A stretch of DNA of 64,000 nucleotides from Megamerina dolium (GCA_963854835.1 OY978527.1:20028845-20092844); one strand, 5' to 3'. Positions 34,104-46,432 are shown, counted from the first letter of the stretch. The notes: a model not told the origin generated them from the letters alone. Program-made: numbers and translations.

Positions 34104-36226
34104 TAGGGTTGCCAGACGGGCCTGATTTGGCCTGATTGTCAAGTTTTTTAATGCGCGTCAAGTGTCAAGTGAAAAAGTGATTTGTCAATGTTTTTTGTAA
34201 GTTAATTTTTTTCTCAAATTTATGCTAGCTACATATGTAATAATACTTAAAAAAAGTAAGATTATATTTCTAAAAAACACATCGAAAGAGCATATTTTTA
34301 CTATCAATACAACTAAGGAGCATTTCGAATTTCACTGTTTCAGCAGAAACTACAATTGAAACACAAATTGCACGGGCTGAACTATTATGTGTATTTCATA
34401 ACAGCTATAACAGCTTAGATTGCCAAATGAAAATGAGTTCTACTATATACTGCGACAGTAAAATTGCCAACAAAATAACATGTGGACGTACAAAATCAGC
34501 AGCTATAACAAGAAATGTTATGGGTCCATATTCGCAAGAAAAAGTTGCTAAAGTCTTAAAAGAATGTTGGTATTATTCCGTAAGTAGCGATGCGTAAAAA
34601 TCGGTAACGTAAAAACCTATCCGTATGCTGTACAATATTTTGATCCCGAAACTGGGATACGTAAACAAATTTTAGATTTTTACGAAGATCCTGATGAAGC
34701 ATCTAAGGATATTTTTGGTAATATTATTAGAATTACAAATGTTAATAAATTATAAATTGAACAAATTACATCGTATAGTGCTGATAACGCAAATGTTAAT
34801 TACGGTTTATATAATTCTGTATTTCAAAAACTTAAAAATGAAAATAGCCAAATTATAAAAGCAAATTGCAATTGCCATGTAATTAATAATTGTATTAAAA
34901 ATGCTGCTAAAACGCTTTAACTGTTGACGTCGAAAACATTGTAAGCAAAATATATAATAATTTTAGCTCTTCGGCTGGGACTACAAAAAAATTAAAACAA
35001 TGTTTTGAATTTGCAAACATCTAGTACAAAAATCTCCTTCGACATGTGCCTACAAGATGGCTTTCACTTCTGCCAACAATTGACCGTTTGTTATATTGTT
35101 GGCCGGTAGTAAAAAGATATTTTCTACAAAAAGGCAAGAAAAATTGTCGAAAAGTTCTTTGGGAATTCGTAGCACATGCAATTTCCGACATAGAACTTAC
35201 AAATGAAGATGATGAATGCACAATTGTAGAACTACATAACGTAATGGCCAATATTATGAACAGTATTCAAAGCCGTATGAATGATAATTTTTATGGAAGC
35301 AAAGTTGCTACAATTATAAAATCCCTTTCCCCTGATGAAATAAGTACTTTCAAGTTCGAAGCAAATGAGTTTCTTAAGAGAGCTACCAGTTATTTAGCTG
35401 AACGGTATGATTTTGGAGACACATCAATATACAATCAAATTTCCTGTTTAAATATAAAAAAGTCCCTTCTGACTTGGAATAAGCAGTTAGAGCTTCCGAA
35501 ATTATTAGGTATTTCAAATGACATTGACAATGATAAACTGTATGCCGATTACTGTGTTCTTCGAGAAGTTTACGATATTTTACCAAAAGATATACCAAAT
35601 TATAGAATATGGTCATATTTTTTAAAAAAGTGTGCAGAAAGCAATCTTCAAAATTTAAAAAAGTTGATCACATTTGTGTTTTCTATCCCAATAAGCAATG
35701 CCTTTTGTGAAAAAGCATTTAGTGTTCTAAATAATTTATATACCAAAGATAGGAATAGAATGTCCTTCGATCTTATAAAAGACGAACTATTAATAAGAAT
35801 AAATTTTAATGAGGATTGCAAAAACTTTCAAAATTTTTTAACAACACCCGATGGTAGAGAATTAATTAATTCTGTATCTAAGAATACGAAATATATGTGG
35901 CAAAATAAATAGAACCTATATTTTTTTTCTTAAGATAGTACCTATATTTTTTTTTAAATAACGCCTAAGTTTTCTTTAAAATATATAAAGACTGAATTTT
36001 TATTGTTATATTGTTTTTTGTTTCTTTTACATTGTTTCTGATATTTTTACTTTTTATGATATTTTTGTTTTTATTCTAATAATTTTTATGAAAAAAAAAA
36101 TAATAAAAAATTAAATAAAAACCAATAGTATGAGTGTTTTTATTTGTCAAGTTGTTTTTTTTTCAAAATAAAGTTTTTTTTTTGGTCAATGTCAAGCTTT
36201 TTGGCAAATTGGATCTGGCAAGCCTA
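34104..36226 (+). mobile_element. hAT-superfamily transposon with 8-bp target duplication
   Basis: Ends TAGGGTTGCCAGA (34104) and TCTGGCAAGCCTA (36226) are imperfect inverted repeats. GTCGTAAT flanks both sides (34096-34103 and 36227-36234), the 8-bp duplication expected for hAT. The length is 2123 bp. The transposase is broken in its 5' half and open in its 3' half. Confidence 0.92.
34340..35912 (+). pseudogene. hAT transposase, 5' half degraded, 3' half open
   Basis: The 5' half can be read in pieces with stops: ETTIETQIARAELLCVFHNS, TRNVMGPYSQEKVAKVLKE (34515 region), FDPETGIRKQILDFYEDPDE, SADNANVNYG and CNCHVINNCIKNAAKTL. From 35046 an open frame of 288 residues starts TRWLSLLPTIDRLL, a typical hAT motif after the RNase H-like core. 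It carries the hAT C-terminal dimerisation block (FVFSIPISNAFCEKAFSVLN, DRNRMSFDLIKDELLIRINF). The stop is at 35910-35912. The long open 3' half suggests modest age. Poly-A-like signals follow at about 36100. Confidence 0.86.
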
Positions 36227-36321
36227 GTCGTAATCTACTTTTCATGACGGCAGCGGGGGAAGTGCATGCGGATCGGCACATATTAAAAATAACAAAGAAA
36301 CATTGAACATAGATAAATTAA

Positions 36322-36324
<3 letters not shown>

Positions 36325-36406
<82 letters not shown>

Positions 36407-36444
36407 AATAACTATATATATATATATATATATATGTATATAAA

Positions 36445-36508
<64 letters not shown>

Positions 36509-36511
36509 TAT
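36325..36511. repeat. (TA)n microsatellite with interspersed TGTATATAAATAACTA
   Basis: TA repeat broken twice by the unit GTATATAAATAACTA. Non-coding. Confidence 0.95.
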
Positions 36512-37136
36512 TGTTACCGCCGCCACTGCCTAGTCTATTTACTTGTACATTAATTATTATTTATCTTATGTTCTTCTTTTCTAAATCTCAAACGAATACA
36601 TTACATGCTTACAATCCATGTGGATCGTATGTTAGTATGTACGTACGTATATAAATACAAATTAATATCCCGTTGTCCTCTAGTTATGGAACTTACGGTA
36701 CTATATTGTGATGATTGCTTGCTTAAAAAGACTGTATACTAGAATTAAGTATAAGTAATATTCGTCAACCAGTGAGAAAACATATTGTTTTAAAGCTTGA
36801 GTATACCTCACTTGTATTAAATAAATTATTAAAAATAGAGGTACAGTTGCTATTAAAAATTGTTCTTCTCGACTAGACGTGAAGGCCACACACACATATA
36901 TATACATGGTGCGACAAATATGTATTAAGACTCGAACCATATCTCAGCAACCAAGCGCGCCATCTATGTGTGAGGACATGCGTTTTGAAGCTTCAACCTT
37001 CCTCTACTAAATTTCATGGTATTTGGTTGACATTTAATGTTTATTGACATTCATTTTACAAAACACATGTTCGTTTGATGTTGAAATTTTAACATGAAAT
37101 TTAACATGAAATTTAACACACAGCACTCATTGTTCG
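36512..37136. other. unassigned spacer
   Basis: AT-rich sequence with ACACACATATATA near 36890 and a repeated AACATGAAATTTAACATGAAATTT motif near 37095. The end of it may belong to the decayed mariner downstream. No gene seen. Confidence 0.45.
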
Positions 37137-37385
37137 TCAATTTTTGGCTCGGAATCAGGTCTGTGTGTTGAATCGCCCGCCGTATTCACCTGATTTGCCA
37201 CCGTGCGACTTTTGATGACATTCAGACCATACAACGGGCTTCGACGAGTGCACTGGAGGCGATTCCGAAAAATGAGCTGGAACACGCGTTTGAATAACTA
37301 TTAAATCGATGTAACAAGTGTATTGAATCAGGAGGAGAATATTTCGAATAAATATACCGAAAAATTAGCAGATATCGTGCTTTAA
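37137..37385 (+). pseudogene. mariner-like transposase 3' fragment
   Basis: One frame reads VLNRPPYSPDLPPCDF, the mariner third-Asp motif. After a frame change, SALEAIPKNELEHAFE and CIESGGEYFE follow, the usual C-terminus of a mariner transposase. It is a different subfamily from the copies at 3231 and 48633. The first two catalytic motifs and any inverted repeats are missing. Confidence 0.75.
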
Positions 37386-37404
37386 TTGTGTTTTCTAGAG
37401 GCAG

Positions 37405-39923
37405 TCAGGATTCTTCTACGTCCTTCCTCATAATAACATCACGCGTTATTTCAAGCATGTCTTTGTGGAGTATGTTCCACATTTCAAGTTCATCAATAAA
37501 TTGGCGACCCAGTGTGGACATCCTCCTGCTTGCCAATGCAGGACACTGGCACACTATGTGCTCCGCTGTCTCTGCCTCGTCCATGCATAATCTGTAAATG
37601 TCAGCACCCTCCCCATCAACAAGACCCATCTTGCTGAGGTGGTACCTGAAATTGCCATGCCCAGTTATTAATGCAGTCAACCAGCTTAGAGTCATTCGAC
37701 CTAGACTGAGAGCTCTCCCCGATTCACTGCCCTTGGATAGCCTCAAAGAAGCCTTTGCCTGCCTACAAGTAGATAAGTTCCCCATCTCGTGAGGTGGAGT
37801 TTGTTTATCCACTCTTCGACCTTTGCCTTCACCGTCCCGCTGCTGAGGGCACCTACTGGTTCCATTCCATAACTTTCAGCTTCAGATCCTTGTCTAGCCA
37901 AGGCGTCTGCAGCTTCATTCTGTTCTATACCAATGTGTCCCTTCACCCACATAAGAGTAATCGCATTACTACGAGCACACCCGTTAAGTTTCTGAACACA
38001 TTCGAGCGCCAACTTAGAAGATACCGTAGGTTTTTGCAGTCGGTTGACCACCGCCTGGTTATCGAGTGTAGCAAGATTTTCTTACCTTGCATCTTTCCAT
38101 CCAGTAGATGGTCTTGCGCATGCATTCTGCTTGATAGACTGATACGTATCTTCCCAGATTCAGAGTGCAGGCCAGTCCCAACTCCTTAGAGAAGATTCCA
38201 GCACCCGCTCTGCCATCCATTAATGAACCATCTGTAAAAATACTGATGTCATTTTCCTCACATACAACAAGTGTGTGGTCGTCTTCAATGAGTGTTCTGT
38301 GTGACTTTTCAGTCATCTTCAGCCTACCCATTCCCTTCATTGGCATTTGCGCCTCCTTTACACTGCTATATAACAGTGACAGGATGCCCCTGTGCCCTAT
38401 CTCCGTGCCGAATCCATACCAATTATTGGTTGTCTTCAGGCGTAATGCTGTTAATGCCGCTGACTTCATAATATGCAAGTCCAACGGCAGCAGCCCGAGA
38501 AAGACTTCCAATGCTTCTACTGTGGTCGTCCGGATAGCTCCGGTAATCCCAATACAAGCTATTCATTTCACCATATCTAACTTGCTTTTCGCGGACTTTT
38601 GGGTGACCTTAGGCCACCAGACCGCAGCAGCATACGTTATTAAGGGCTTGACCATCGTTGTGTAGATCCAGTGCGCTGCTCTGGGAGTAATTTCCCATTT
38701 GAGACCGAACACTCTCTTACACTGCTTGCCCTTCTGGATCTTGTCATCCACGTGACTACTCCAAGTCAGCTTGTTATCCAGGATGACATCTAGACACTTT
38801 ACTTCCTTGGAGACGTTGATGTTCGATCCAAAAAGCCTAAGAGGGTCTATTGTTAGTCCAGTCCTCCTTTCAGTAAAGAGTACTGTTTTCGACTGACTAG
38901 CATTTACAGAGAGACCAGGTTCCCTGCACCATCCTTCAACCATTTTGAGTGCACCTCTCATGGTATCATAAATAGTGTCCAGGAACTTGCCGCTATGTCA
39001 TCTGCATACCCGACGGTGTGTATGCCTTTTGAGTCCAGAAGCTGAAGTAGGGAATCGACCGTGATATTCCAAAGGATGGGCGATAATACTCCCCCCTGTG
39101 GACACCCTTTGACTACCCTACCTCTGAGTCTGTAACACCCATTTTGAAAGTTTATTGCCCTTTTCCTCAGCATGATGTCCATCCACCTTATGATGGTTGG
39201 GCTGACTTCACGAGTAGCAAGGGCCATCCTTAGCTTATCGAAACCAATCTTATCGAAGGCACCTTCTATATCCATAAAAGTAGACATAGATATCCCTCCA
39301 CAAGACAGTTCTCTCTCCGCTGCGCGAACGAGTTCGTGCAGGGCCGTTTCAGTGGATTTGCCAGCTATGTACGCGTACTGACACCTGCTCAGTGGTTTTG
39401 TCAGAAGCGTTGTCCTTTCCATGTAGTCCGCCAGTACTCCCTCCATACATTTAAGCAGAAAGGAGGTCAAGCTAACCGGCCGGAAAGATTTAGCCTCTGA
39501 GTAGTCCCTTTTTCCCGGCTTTGGAAGAAAGACAACCTTAGTCTCTCTCCATTGAGTCGGGATATATCCTGTAGCCAGGCAAGTAGTAAATATTCCCAGA
39601 AGCCTCTACCAGAGCTTTTGCACCCCACTGAAGTAGGGCTGGAAATATCTCGTCTCTACCCGCTGTTTTGAATGGAGAGAAACGCTTAATGGCGTTTGTC
39701 ACTCCAACTCTGGTGACTATCCTTTCAGCTTCCAATCTTTCATTCCTGTTTGCACCCTTGCGGGTGGCTTCCCAAGGATCTTCCGATCTAAAGCTTCCTG
39801 GAAAATGCACCTCCATCAGGTATTTCAGTGACTCTCCGATTGTCTCTGTAAAAGATCCATTCGTTTTGCGAATTAATCCCAACTTTGACACCGGGTCCTT
39901 TGATATGATCTTCTATAATCTAC
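37405..39923 (-). pseudogene. LOA-2 ORF2 C-terminal part: reverse transcriptase, RNase H, Cys/His motif
   Basis: Order on the minus strand: SKDPVSKLGLIRKTNGSF; FKTAGRDEIFPALL; an expected KPGK motif in another frame; SFLLKCMEGVLADYM; QYAYIAGKSTETALHELV; STFMDIEGAFDKIGFDKL (first catalytic Asp); GCPQGGVLSPILWN; GYADDIAAS (active site intact); LRLFGSNINVSKEVKCLDVI. RNase H follows (ISIFTDGSLMDGRAGAGIFS, VYQAECM, a decayed third motif, NEAADALARQGSE), then CMDEAETAEHIVCQC. At least five frameshifts split it. Unlike LOA-1 it keeps the PQGG to YADD block. Confidence 0.87.
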
Positions 39924-39929
39924 ATACAT

Positions 39930-40384
39930 CAAAGTATCTGCATACGGTAGCAAATTTATCGAGCAAAGTTGCACTGCAGGTGAAGCAGTTGCTCCTCGAG
40001 GAGTACAACGACGACAAATACGACAAATTGAAGCAACAACTCATAACAATTTACTCTGAATCAGCGACAATCAAATTTGAGAAGTTGATTTCAAACGAAC
40101 CGCTTGGTGACATGAAGCCATCTCAGGCACTGCATAAAATAAAGTCACTCGCATCGAAAGATGTTGGAGATGACATTATCAAGAACTTATGGATGAAAAA
40201 ATTGTCACAAACAACGAGAACAGTTCTGGCAGCATCGAGAGACAAATTGGATGACTTAGCACAGATTGCCGACCGAATGTGGGAAGTGTCGGATAAAGTA
40301 AGTATTTCAAGTGTAGGTAGAAGTTCTACATTGGAAAGGACATTAGAAGTAATTCAACAAAAATTAGAAAAACTGTCACCGTGA
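39930..40384 (+). pseudogene. gypsy G2 gag fragment
   Basis: The capsid-like segment FANLSSKVALQVKQLLLEE-type sequence (here VANLSSKVALQVKQLLLEEY) is followed by YDKLKQQLITIYSESATIKF, KLISNEPLGDMKPSQALHKI, LWMKKLSQTTRTVLAASRDK and LDDLAQIADRMWEV. This is the usual layout of insect gypsy gag proteins. It stops at 40382-40384; a basic, histidine-containing tail with CHRKFGEHAKK (40385-40600) follows. Confidence 0.82.
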
Positions 40385-40639
40385 TTGAACGCAATTGAAA
40401 CACTGAACGGGCCGACACGTCGGGAAGCAACACACCACCGACACCGTGGCCGCTCATCCAGCAACAAACAAAGCGAGAAAGAAAGAAACGATACCAACGA
40501 CCTTTGTTGGTGTCATCGGAAATTCGGAGAGCATGCCAAAAAATTCACCGTGGTCATTCACTTCACATGTAAAAAACTAATGGGTGAAGTATCGACACAG
40601 GCATCGACACTTCAAACTTCACGACTTCACGACTTCAAA

Positions 40640-43473
40640 CTCTATTCTATGGCCAATTGATGCTCAACATCAATAATCGTCGCGGATTTTTTAAACGAAT
40701 TCGGCTTAATCGTAGATATTAAACGAAAACGTATAATAGATCCAATGACTGGGATGTCATCAAAAGGAGAAATTGTTACAACAATTTCACCAGAGATAAC
40801 TGCAATCGATTCAACTAACAAGTTTTCGTTCCTTTTAAGTGAATTCAAAGAACTGATTGACGACAGACTATCGTTTCGTGTAAAGGGATGGGCGAACGTA
40901 ACACACTTCATCGAAACCACTGGTCCACCCGTAAACGCAAGAGCAAGACGACTATCAGTTGAAAAATTAAAAATAGCAAAAAAAGAATGTAATGAACTGC
41001 TTAGACTCGGTATTTCAAGACCTTCAAAATAGAATTACGCTTCGCCACTACATATGGCACCGAAAACCAACGGAGAGTGGCGACCATGCGGAGACTACCG
41101 ACAGTTGAACTCCCAGACAAAGCCAGATAAGTATCCAGTTCCATATCTGCAAGATTTCACAAACATCCTGCATGGGAAGAACATTTTCAGCCGAATCGAC
41201 ATACGAAAAGCTTACCATCAAATCCCCATCGAAGACTAACATATCCCAAAAACAGCCATTATCACTCCATTCGGCTTATTTGGGTACGTTTTCATGGCAT
41301 TCGGGCTTCGAAACGCGTCACAAACATTTCAACGACTAATTGATGAAGTACTCCGTGAACTTGATTTTGTCTTTGCACACATAGATGATATATTCATCGC
41401 ATCAGAGTCGTACGAACGACACATCGAACATATTCGAATCGTATTCATTCGTTTGCGAGATTATGGACTTCGTATTAATGCTGAAAAATGTATTTTTGCG
41501 GTAAATGGAATACAATTCTTGGGACATCAAGTAACGGCTGGAATCAAACCACTACCAGAAAAGGTGAAAACAATTCTGTTGTTCAAAGAACCGACGATTG
41601 CGAAAGACTTAAAACGTTTCATGTTAATGATCAATTTCTACCGACGTTTTATAAGAAAATCGGCCGAAACGCAACAACGATTGCAAATACTAATCAAGCA
41701 CAAACGATAGAACACCCCTCGTGTGGACTGAAGATGCTCGACAGGCATTCAAACAATACAAAGAGCAACTTGCAAATGCTTCTTTATTAGGCCACCCGGC
41801 CACAAACGGAAAGTTGATTTTGGCTACGGATGCCAGTTCAACAGCTATTGGTGGTGTTGTACATCAAGTAGTAGACAATAACTGTAAACCACTTGGTTTT
41901 TTTATGAAACGACTGAGTAATGCCGATTCGCGTTATCCGACATACGATAGAGAGTTGTTAGCGATTTATCGTTCAATAAAACACTTCGAGCATCTCTTGG
42001 ATGAACGCCAGTTTGAAATCCACTGCGATTACAAACCCTTATCGTTCGCGTTCACTACAGTCAGCGAGAAAATAATTCCACGACGAGCAGAGCAACTAAG
42101 CTACATTAGTGAATTCACAACATAAATTCGTCACGTTCCAGGAAAAGACAACGTAGTTCCGGATTTACTATCGAGAATTAACGCAATTGAACAAAGGGAA
42201 ATAAATTTTGAGGAAATGGCAGCCGCTCAACAAACCCACAACTTACTTAAATCATTACTGGAAAACAACAAAACGAGCATTAATCTCAAACAAGTCCAAA
42301 TTCCTGGCACTACGACCGAGCTAACATGCGATGTGTCTGGTAACTCTATTCGTCCTTTCGTTCCTAACAATTTTCGAAATATCATTATAGGTAAACTGCA
42401 CGGTCTGAGCCATCCAGGCGTACGTGCTACATCGAAACTGGTGCAACAGCGATTTGTGTGGAACACCATGCGAAGAGACTGCAAAAAATTTGTACGCAAT
42501 TGCTTAGCATGCCAGAAAGCAAAAGTTCATCGACACACAAGATCACCCATCGAAAATTAGGATACCAAATGTGACCGCTTCGAACACATCAACATCGACC
42601 TTGTAGGGCCACTCCCCGAATCGAAAGGCTTCACTTATCTACTTAAGTGTATCGACAGGGCAACCCGATGGCCTGAAGTGCTACCCATTTCAAACATTTC
42701 CGCCGAAACAGTCGCAAACACCTTGTTATGTGGGTGGATTTCTCGATTTGGCGTACCGAAACGAATAACAACTGACCAGGGTCGTCAATTTGAATCAGTT
42801 CTGTTCAACGAATTAAATCGGTTAATTGGTGTGAAACATCAACGAACGACACCATACAACCCCAAAGCTAACGCGATCATTGAACGTTGGCATCGTTCGC
42901 TAAAATCGTCATTAAAAGCAAAAACAACAGACAACGACTGGATCACAGAATTAAAATTAATTTTACTCGGACTACGATCGGCTGTCAAAAACGGCATCAA
43001 CGCATCACCAGCTGAACTTGTTTATGGAAAACCACTAACAATTCCCGGGCAATTTTTCAACAAGCCAACCAGTAGCACAAACGACCACGATTTCATTACT
43101 TCATTCAAACAAAAAATAAACAAAGTGAGGTAACGTGAGACGTCGTGTCACGATTCACCGTCAATTTTCATACATCCAGAACTACCGAAAGCAAAGTTTG
43201 TATTTCTACGAGTTGACGGCTACAAAACACCTTAACAACCACCATACAGTGGACCATTCAGTGATAAAACACGGAACCAAAAACTTAAACTAAACATCAA
43301 CGGAAAGCATAAAGTTGTGTCGATCGATAATTTCAAACCAGCATTCACTGAAACACTGATCGATGAGTTAGACAATCGCACAAGCTTTTTCAAGAAAACT
43401 GCGATCGAACCACAGCCAACCACAATTACCAGATCGGGTCGACGAATACAAATTCCAGATCGCTTGTGTTATT
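40640..43473 (+). pseudogene. gypsy G2 pol: reverse transcriptase, RNase H, integrase
   Basis: A linker (TTISPEITAIDSTNKFSFLL) precedes the reverse transcriptase: FIETTGPPVNARARRLSVEK, PLHMAPKTNGEWRPCGDYRQ, FSRIDIRKAYHQIPI (first Asp), MAFGLRNASQTFQRL, FAHIDDIFIAS (active site; usually Y before IDD) and FLGHQVTAGIKPLP. RNase H: LILATDASSTAIGGVVHQVV, YDRELLAIYRSIKHF, HCDYKPLSFAF. Integrase: the zinc-binding H-x-H pair around GKLHGLSHPGVRAT, with CLACQKAK for the cysteines. The core follows with ERINIDLVGPLPES-like (here HINIDLVGPLPES), FGVPKRITTDQGRQFES and ANAIIERWHRSLKSSLK. It ends TRSGRRIQIPDRLCY at 43473. Stops lie at 41029-41031 and 41237-41239, with frame changes near 41700 and 42120. 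Confidence 0.87.
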
Positions 43474-43477
43474 AGCG

Positions 43478-43735
43478 GGGAAGTCATGTGGCAACCCAAA
43501 ACTAGTGGTCATCCCCAACATATTTATACTGGCAACTCCGAAACATCAGCTGTCACGAAATCAGCTGCTTCGAACATCAGCTGTAATGGACATTGTATGT
43601 CAAAACGTATATCACTTCCGCTCTAAAACTTCCTCTTTATTTTTCCTACAAGCGAACAGTCAACACGTTGCAATTTATAAAAATCGATCACCATTCACCA
43701 AATATAGTGATAATATACAGTACTTGCCGCATTAC
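43478..43735 (+). repeat. gypsy G2 3' LTR, partial
   Basis: The purine tract GCGGGGAAG at 43476-43484 directly follows the pol stop, and sequence starting TGTGGCAACCC runs to about 43735, where LOA-2 resumes. No second LTR exists in the window for comparison, so the ends are inferred from position. Confidence 0.5.
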
Positions 43736-43739
43736 CGTT

Positions 43740-44800
43740 CACGCATCAAACCTCTGACGGTTGCGTAGAGTCTTCTTCAGCTCCCTTTTCTTTGACTTGT
43801 AGTCTTCCCATGCGTTGGGGTCCCCTCTCATGTGACAATTAAAAGCCTTCCTTGTCTCATTTTTCATGGATTCCAGTTCCCCATTCCACCATGGAGTGGG
43901 ATCTCCTTCGTCCACTACCGTCAGAGGACATGAAGCTTCAAATGCTTTGATCATGGCTGAGTTGATAGCCCTTACCTGATACTCAGCATCTGCGGTTGTT
44001 CTAGGTCTGTTAAACCTCCTTGGCAATAATTCCTCAAGAACTTCGCAGGACCTTGTACATTCCGTTCATTTCGGTATCCTTACAATTCTACAATCGTTCC
44101 TATGTCTTTTATCGGACGTAACCCCAAACCATGTCGGCCCTGTGTTCCGACATGGTTAGTCTATCCACAACCCTCCAATCCAAAATCCTATCCAACATTT
44201 TGACATTAGTCAGAGTAACATCAATGACCTCGCAACGACGTGTGTCTACAAAGGTCGGTTCTGTTCTCCTATTGGCAACTTGTAGACCAAATCTTTCTAT
44301 AAATTCGAGTAGACACTCTCCTCTATAGTTTTCATTGCTGCTGCCCCACACAGAACTGTGCGCATTGGCATCGCAGCCTAAGATCAGACCAACACCCTTT
44401 CCATCACAGAATCTCACTAGACCTTCCACCTCTCTTGAAGGTGGTTCAACTGGAGAATCGTATGGAAGGTATGCTGATGCGATCATAAATGATCCCGCAC
44501 CGTCACCTATTCTCACTACTGTGAGATCCGGTGAGCACAAGCTAGACATTAGAATCGCACGTATCCCATGTCTAACTAAAATGCATGTCCTCAACTTCCC
44601 CTCTGTTTGTGGATAAAACAAAGTGGTCTTTTGTGCAGATAGGCCTTGAACCATCCATGAAGGATCCAGGGTTCCTGAACCAGTGCAATGTCAAGCTCAT
44701 CCTCATCGAAGCTCCGCACCATCATTGCTGATACTGTTTTGCTGTGGTGAGTATTCAGTTGACACACATTTAGAAGTTCCTGGCGCGGGCCCACCTCCCG
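43740..44800 (-). pseudogene. LOA-2 ORF2 endonuclease domain
   Basis: Minus-strand motifs of an APE-type endonuclease: LLNVCQLNTHHSKTVSAMMV, DIALVQEPWILHG, TCILVRHGIRAILMSSLCSP, SAYLPYDSPVEPPSREVEGL, LILGCDANAHSSVWGSSNEN (catalytic Asp-Ala-Asn), EVIDVTLTN and MSEHRADM (usually SDH). The last part reads CPLTVVDEGDPTPWWNGELE, the linker to the reverse transcriptase, and ends LRNRQRFDA at the junction with gypsy G2. One frameshift near 44620 and one near 44060. Confidence 0.85.
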
Positions 44801-44864
44801 TCCTAATGGCTTCTTCCTTGCACAATTTGCCACTAGCCCCACTCCGGTATCCGCGTCGCACCCC

Positions 44865-46432
44865 TCATACTGCATCTTTCTGGAATTTAACGACGGCGTG
44901 CTCAAGACCGCAGTTGAGTCTCCCCCCTGCGATCTTGATGGCCTCCGCGTCCTCCTTGGGACACAGCACGGTAAGAACGATACCTGCCCTTTCTGCCTCG
45001 CCAAACTCTTCTGTGCGGATAACACTCAATTTGGAAGTGTCCTTCACACAGGTGTTCTGGCGCTGCAGCCTTCTGAGCATGATGTCGCTGGCCACAGCAT
45101 TGCCATGAGCAATGCCGACAAGGCAGTTAGGCAGCCACATTTGAGCTTTGCACCCTCCTACAAACCGCTTAGGTGCTCCACTGTCTTGCACAGCCATTGC
45201 TTGGATTGCTGATTTTTGCACCTTAGTACAAACAATCCGCTCTCCACCCTGGCCCTGCCGACAAATCCAATGTCATTGATATCGTCTTCAAGGGACTCCA
45301 TGGCATTTAACAAAGATACCTTGAAGGTACTCAGATGAGTATCCTCCAGGCGCCCCTCTAGTGACAAGTCCATGACTCCCATAACGAGGTCAGCTTCCGC
45401 TACTTGAGTGTAAGTCTTCCTCGCCCTAGTGGGCTCGCCCTTTGCCTGCTCAGCGTGATGTTTAGGTGCTCTGCCAAGACCACTTGGCCCAGGTGCCGCA
45501 TGCGAGGACTGTGAGTTCGCTGGGTTAACAATCTTACCAGATTGTCCACCCCGCTCATCACCCCTCGATGTCGGATTTCACTGCCCCGTCGTTCCCAGAG
45601 CTACCCTACTCGTGTTAGGCTTGGGCTTCGAGCCTCTTTTGGAGCGACTGACGGCCTTTATAATTGGCCGTCCATCTCTCCGAGCACTTGCACTTGCGTG
45701 GAAGAATTATCAATCTTCTCAAGAAACGGTTGCCCATCCTTCCCAGCATCCACCTCAATTGGCCCCTCCGTCGTCTTCGGATGAGGCTCCTCGGGCGTTG
45801 AACTTTTCAAAGTGGTTCCGGAGCTATCGCCCCTGAACCTCTTCCCAGAGTTCTCCACCACCAAGGTCGACTCATCTTGCAGAAGTCCATTGAGTTGGCC
45901 CGAGAGCTGCTCAATGGTCTTCTCCGACGACTTCATGGCTTTTTTACGTTGTCTCTTTTGCTTCTGCTTCTCCCGTCTCTTCAACAGGATTCGCTCTGCT
46001 CTGGAGACTCCGTCCTGATAAAGCTAACGAATCCGCCCCACTAGGAGCGTCTTCGTCCACACCATCAGATGTTCGGCCAGATATTTTACGCTGCCTCCAA
46101 ACCGGCTTCCCTGCCGACCTGGTGACACCGTCCTCTTCCTTCAACACCGTCGCAGCCGCCGGCTTAGGTCTTCCGAGACCCGTTCCGTCCGCTACGACAG
46201 ATGCTGTCAATGGTTTTGGGTTGGATAAAAGCTCGATTTCTTTAGAAGCCTTATTTTCCGCCACCCCCTCCACTACTTTTCCCGCCGTGGCTATCAGCAC
46301 TACTTCGTATGAGGCAGTCCTGTCCGCCATTGGAGGAATTTCGTTCTGAGTTCCAGAGGTGGGAACGAGTGGTGCAGCTAGCAGCTCGGCCTCTGATGAA
46401 GCCTTATTGTCCGCCGTTCCACCCGTTAACAC
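44865..46432 (-). pseudogene. LOA-2 ORF1 (gag-like), frameshifted
   Basis: The N-terminal part (46432-45658) is Ala/Glu/Lys-rich and of low complexity (KRREKQKQKRQRKKAMKSSE). A middle helix at 45382-45158 (LLNAMESLEDDINDIGFVGR) precedes the conserved C-terminal domain (RFVGGCKAQMWLPNCLVGIA, ERAGIVLTVLCPKEDAEAIK, NCGLEHAVVKF). It matches the domain layout of LOA-1 ORF1. Three or more frame changes are needed. Confidence 0.7.

Larger units (their letters stand above)
31161..34815. repeat. tandem duplication, copy B
   Basis: Same content as 27503-31157, offset by 3658, with no difference that I can see. At its right end the sequence continues into the rest of the hAT element (ATAATTCTGTATTTC), whereas copy A ends ATAATATATTCTTCC. 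Copy B therefore holds the original right-hand context and copy A the original left-hand context. Confidence 0.95.
39924..43735 (+). mobile_element. gypsy-type LTR retrotransposon G2, 5'-truncated
   Basis: Inserted in LOA-2. It starts within gag (no 5' LTR or primer-binding site is visible) and runs through protease, reverse transcriptase, RNase H and integrase to a purine-rich tract and the first part of a 3' LTR from about 43481. No env-like frame was seen. The boundaries are set by where LOA-2 sequence stops and resumes. Confidence 0.8.

Noticed and set aside
43466..43768. env-like or extra gene after gypsy G2 pol
   Set aside because: The open frame spans the polypurine tract and LTR; there is no signal peptide, glycoprotein or membrane motif.
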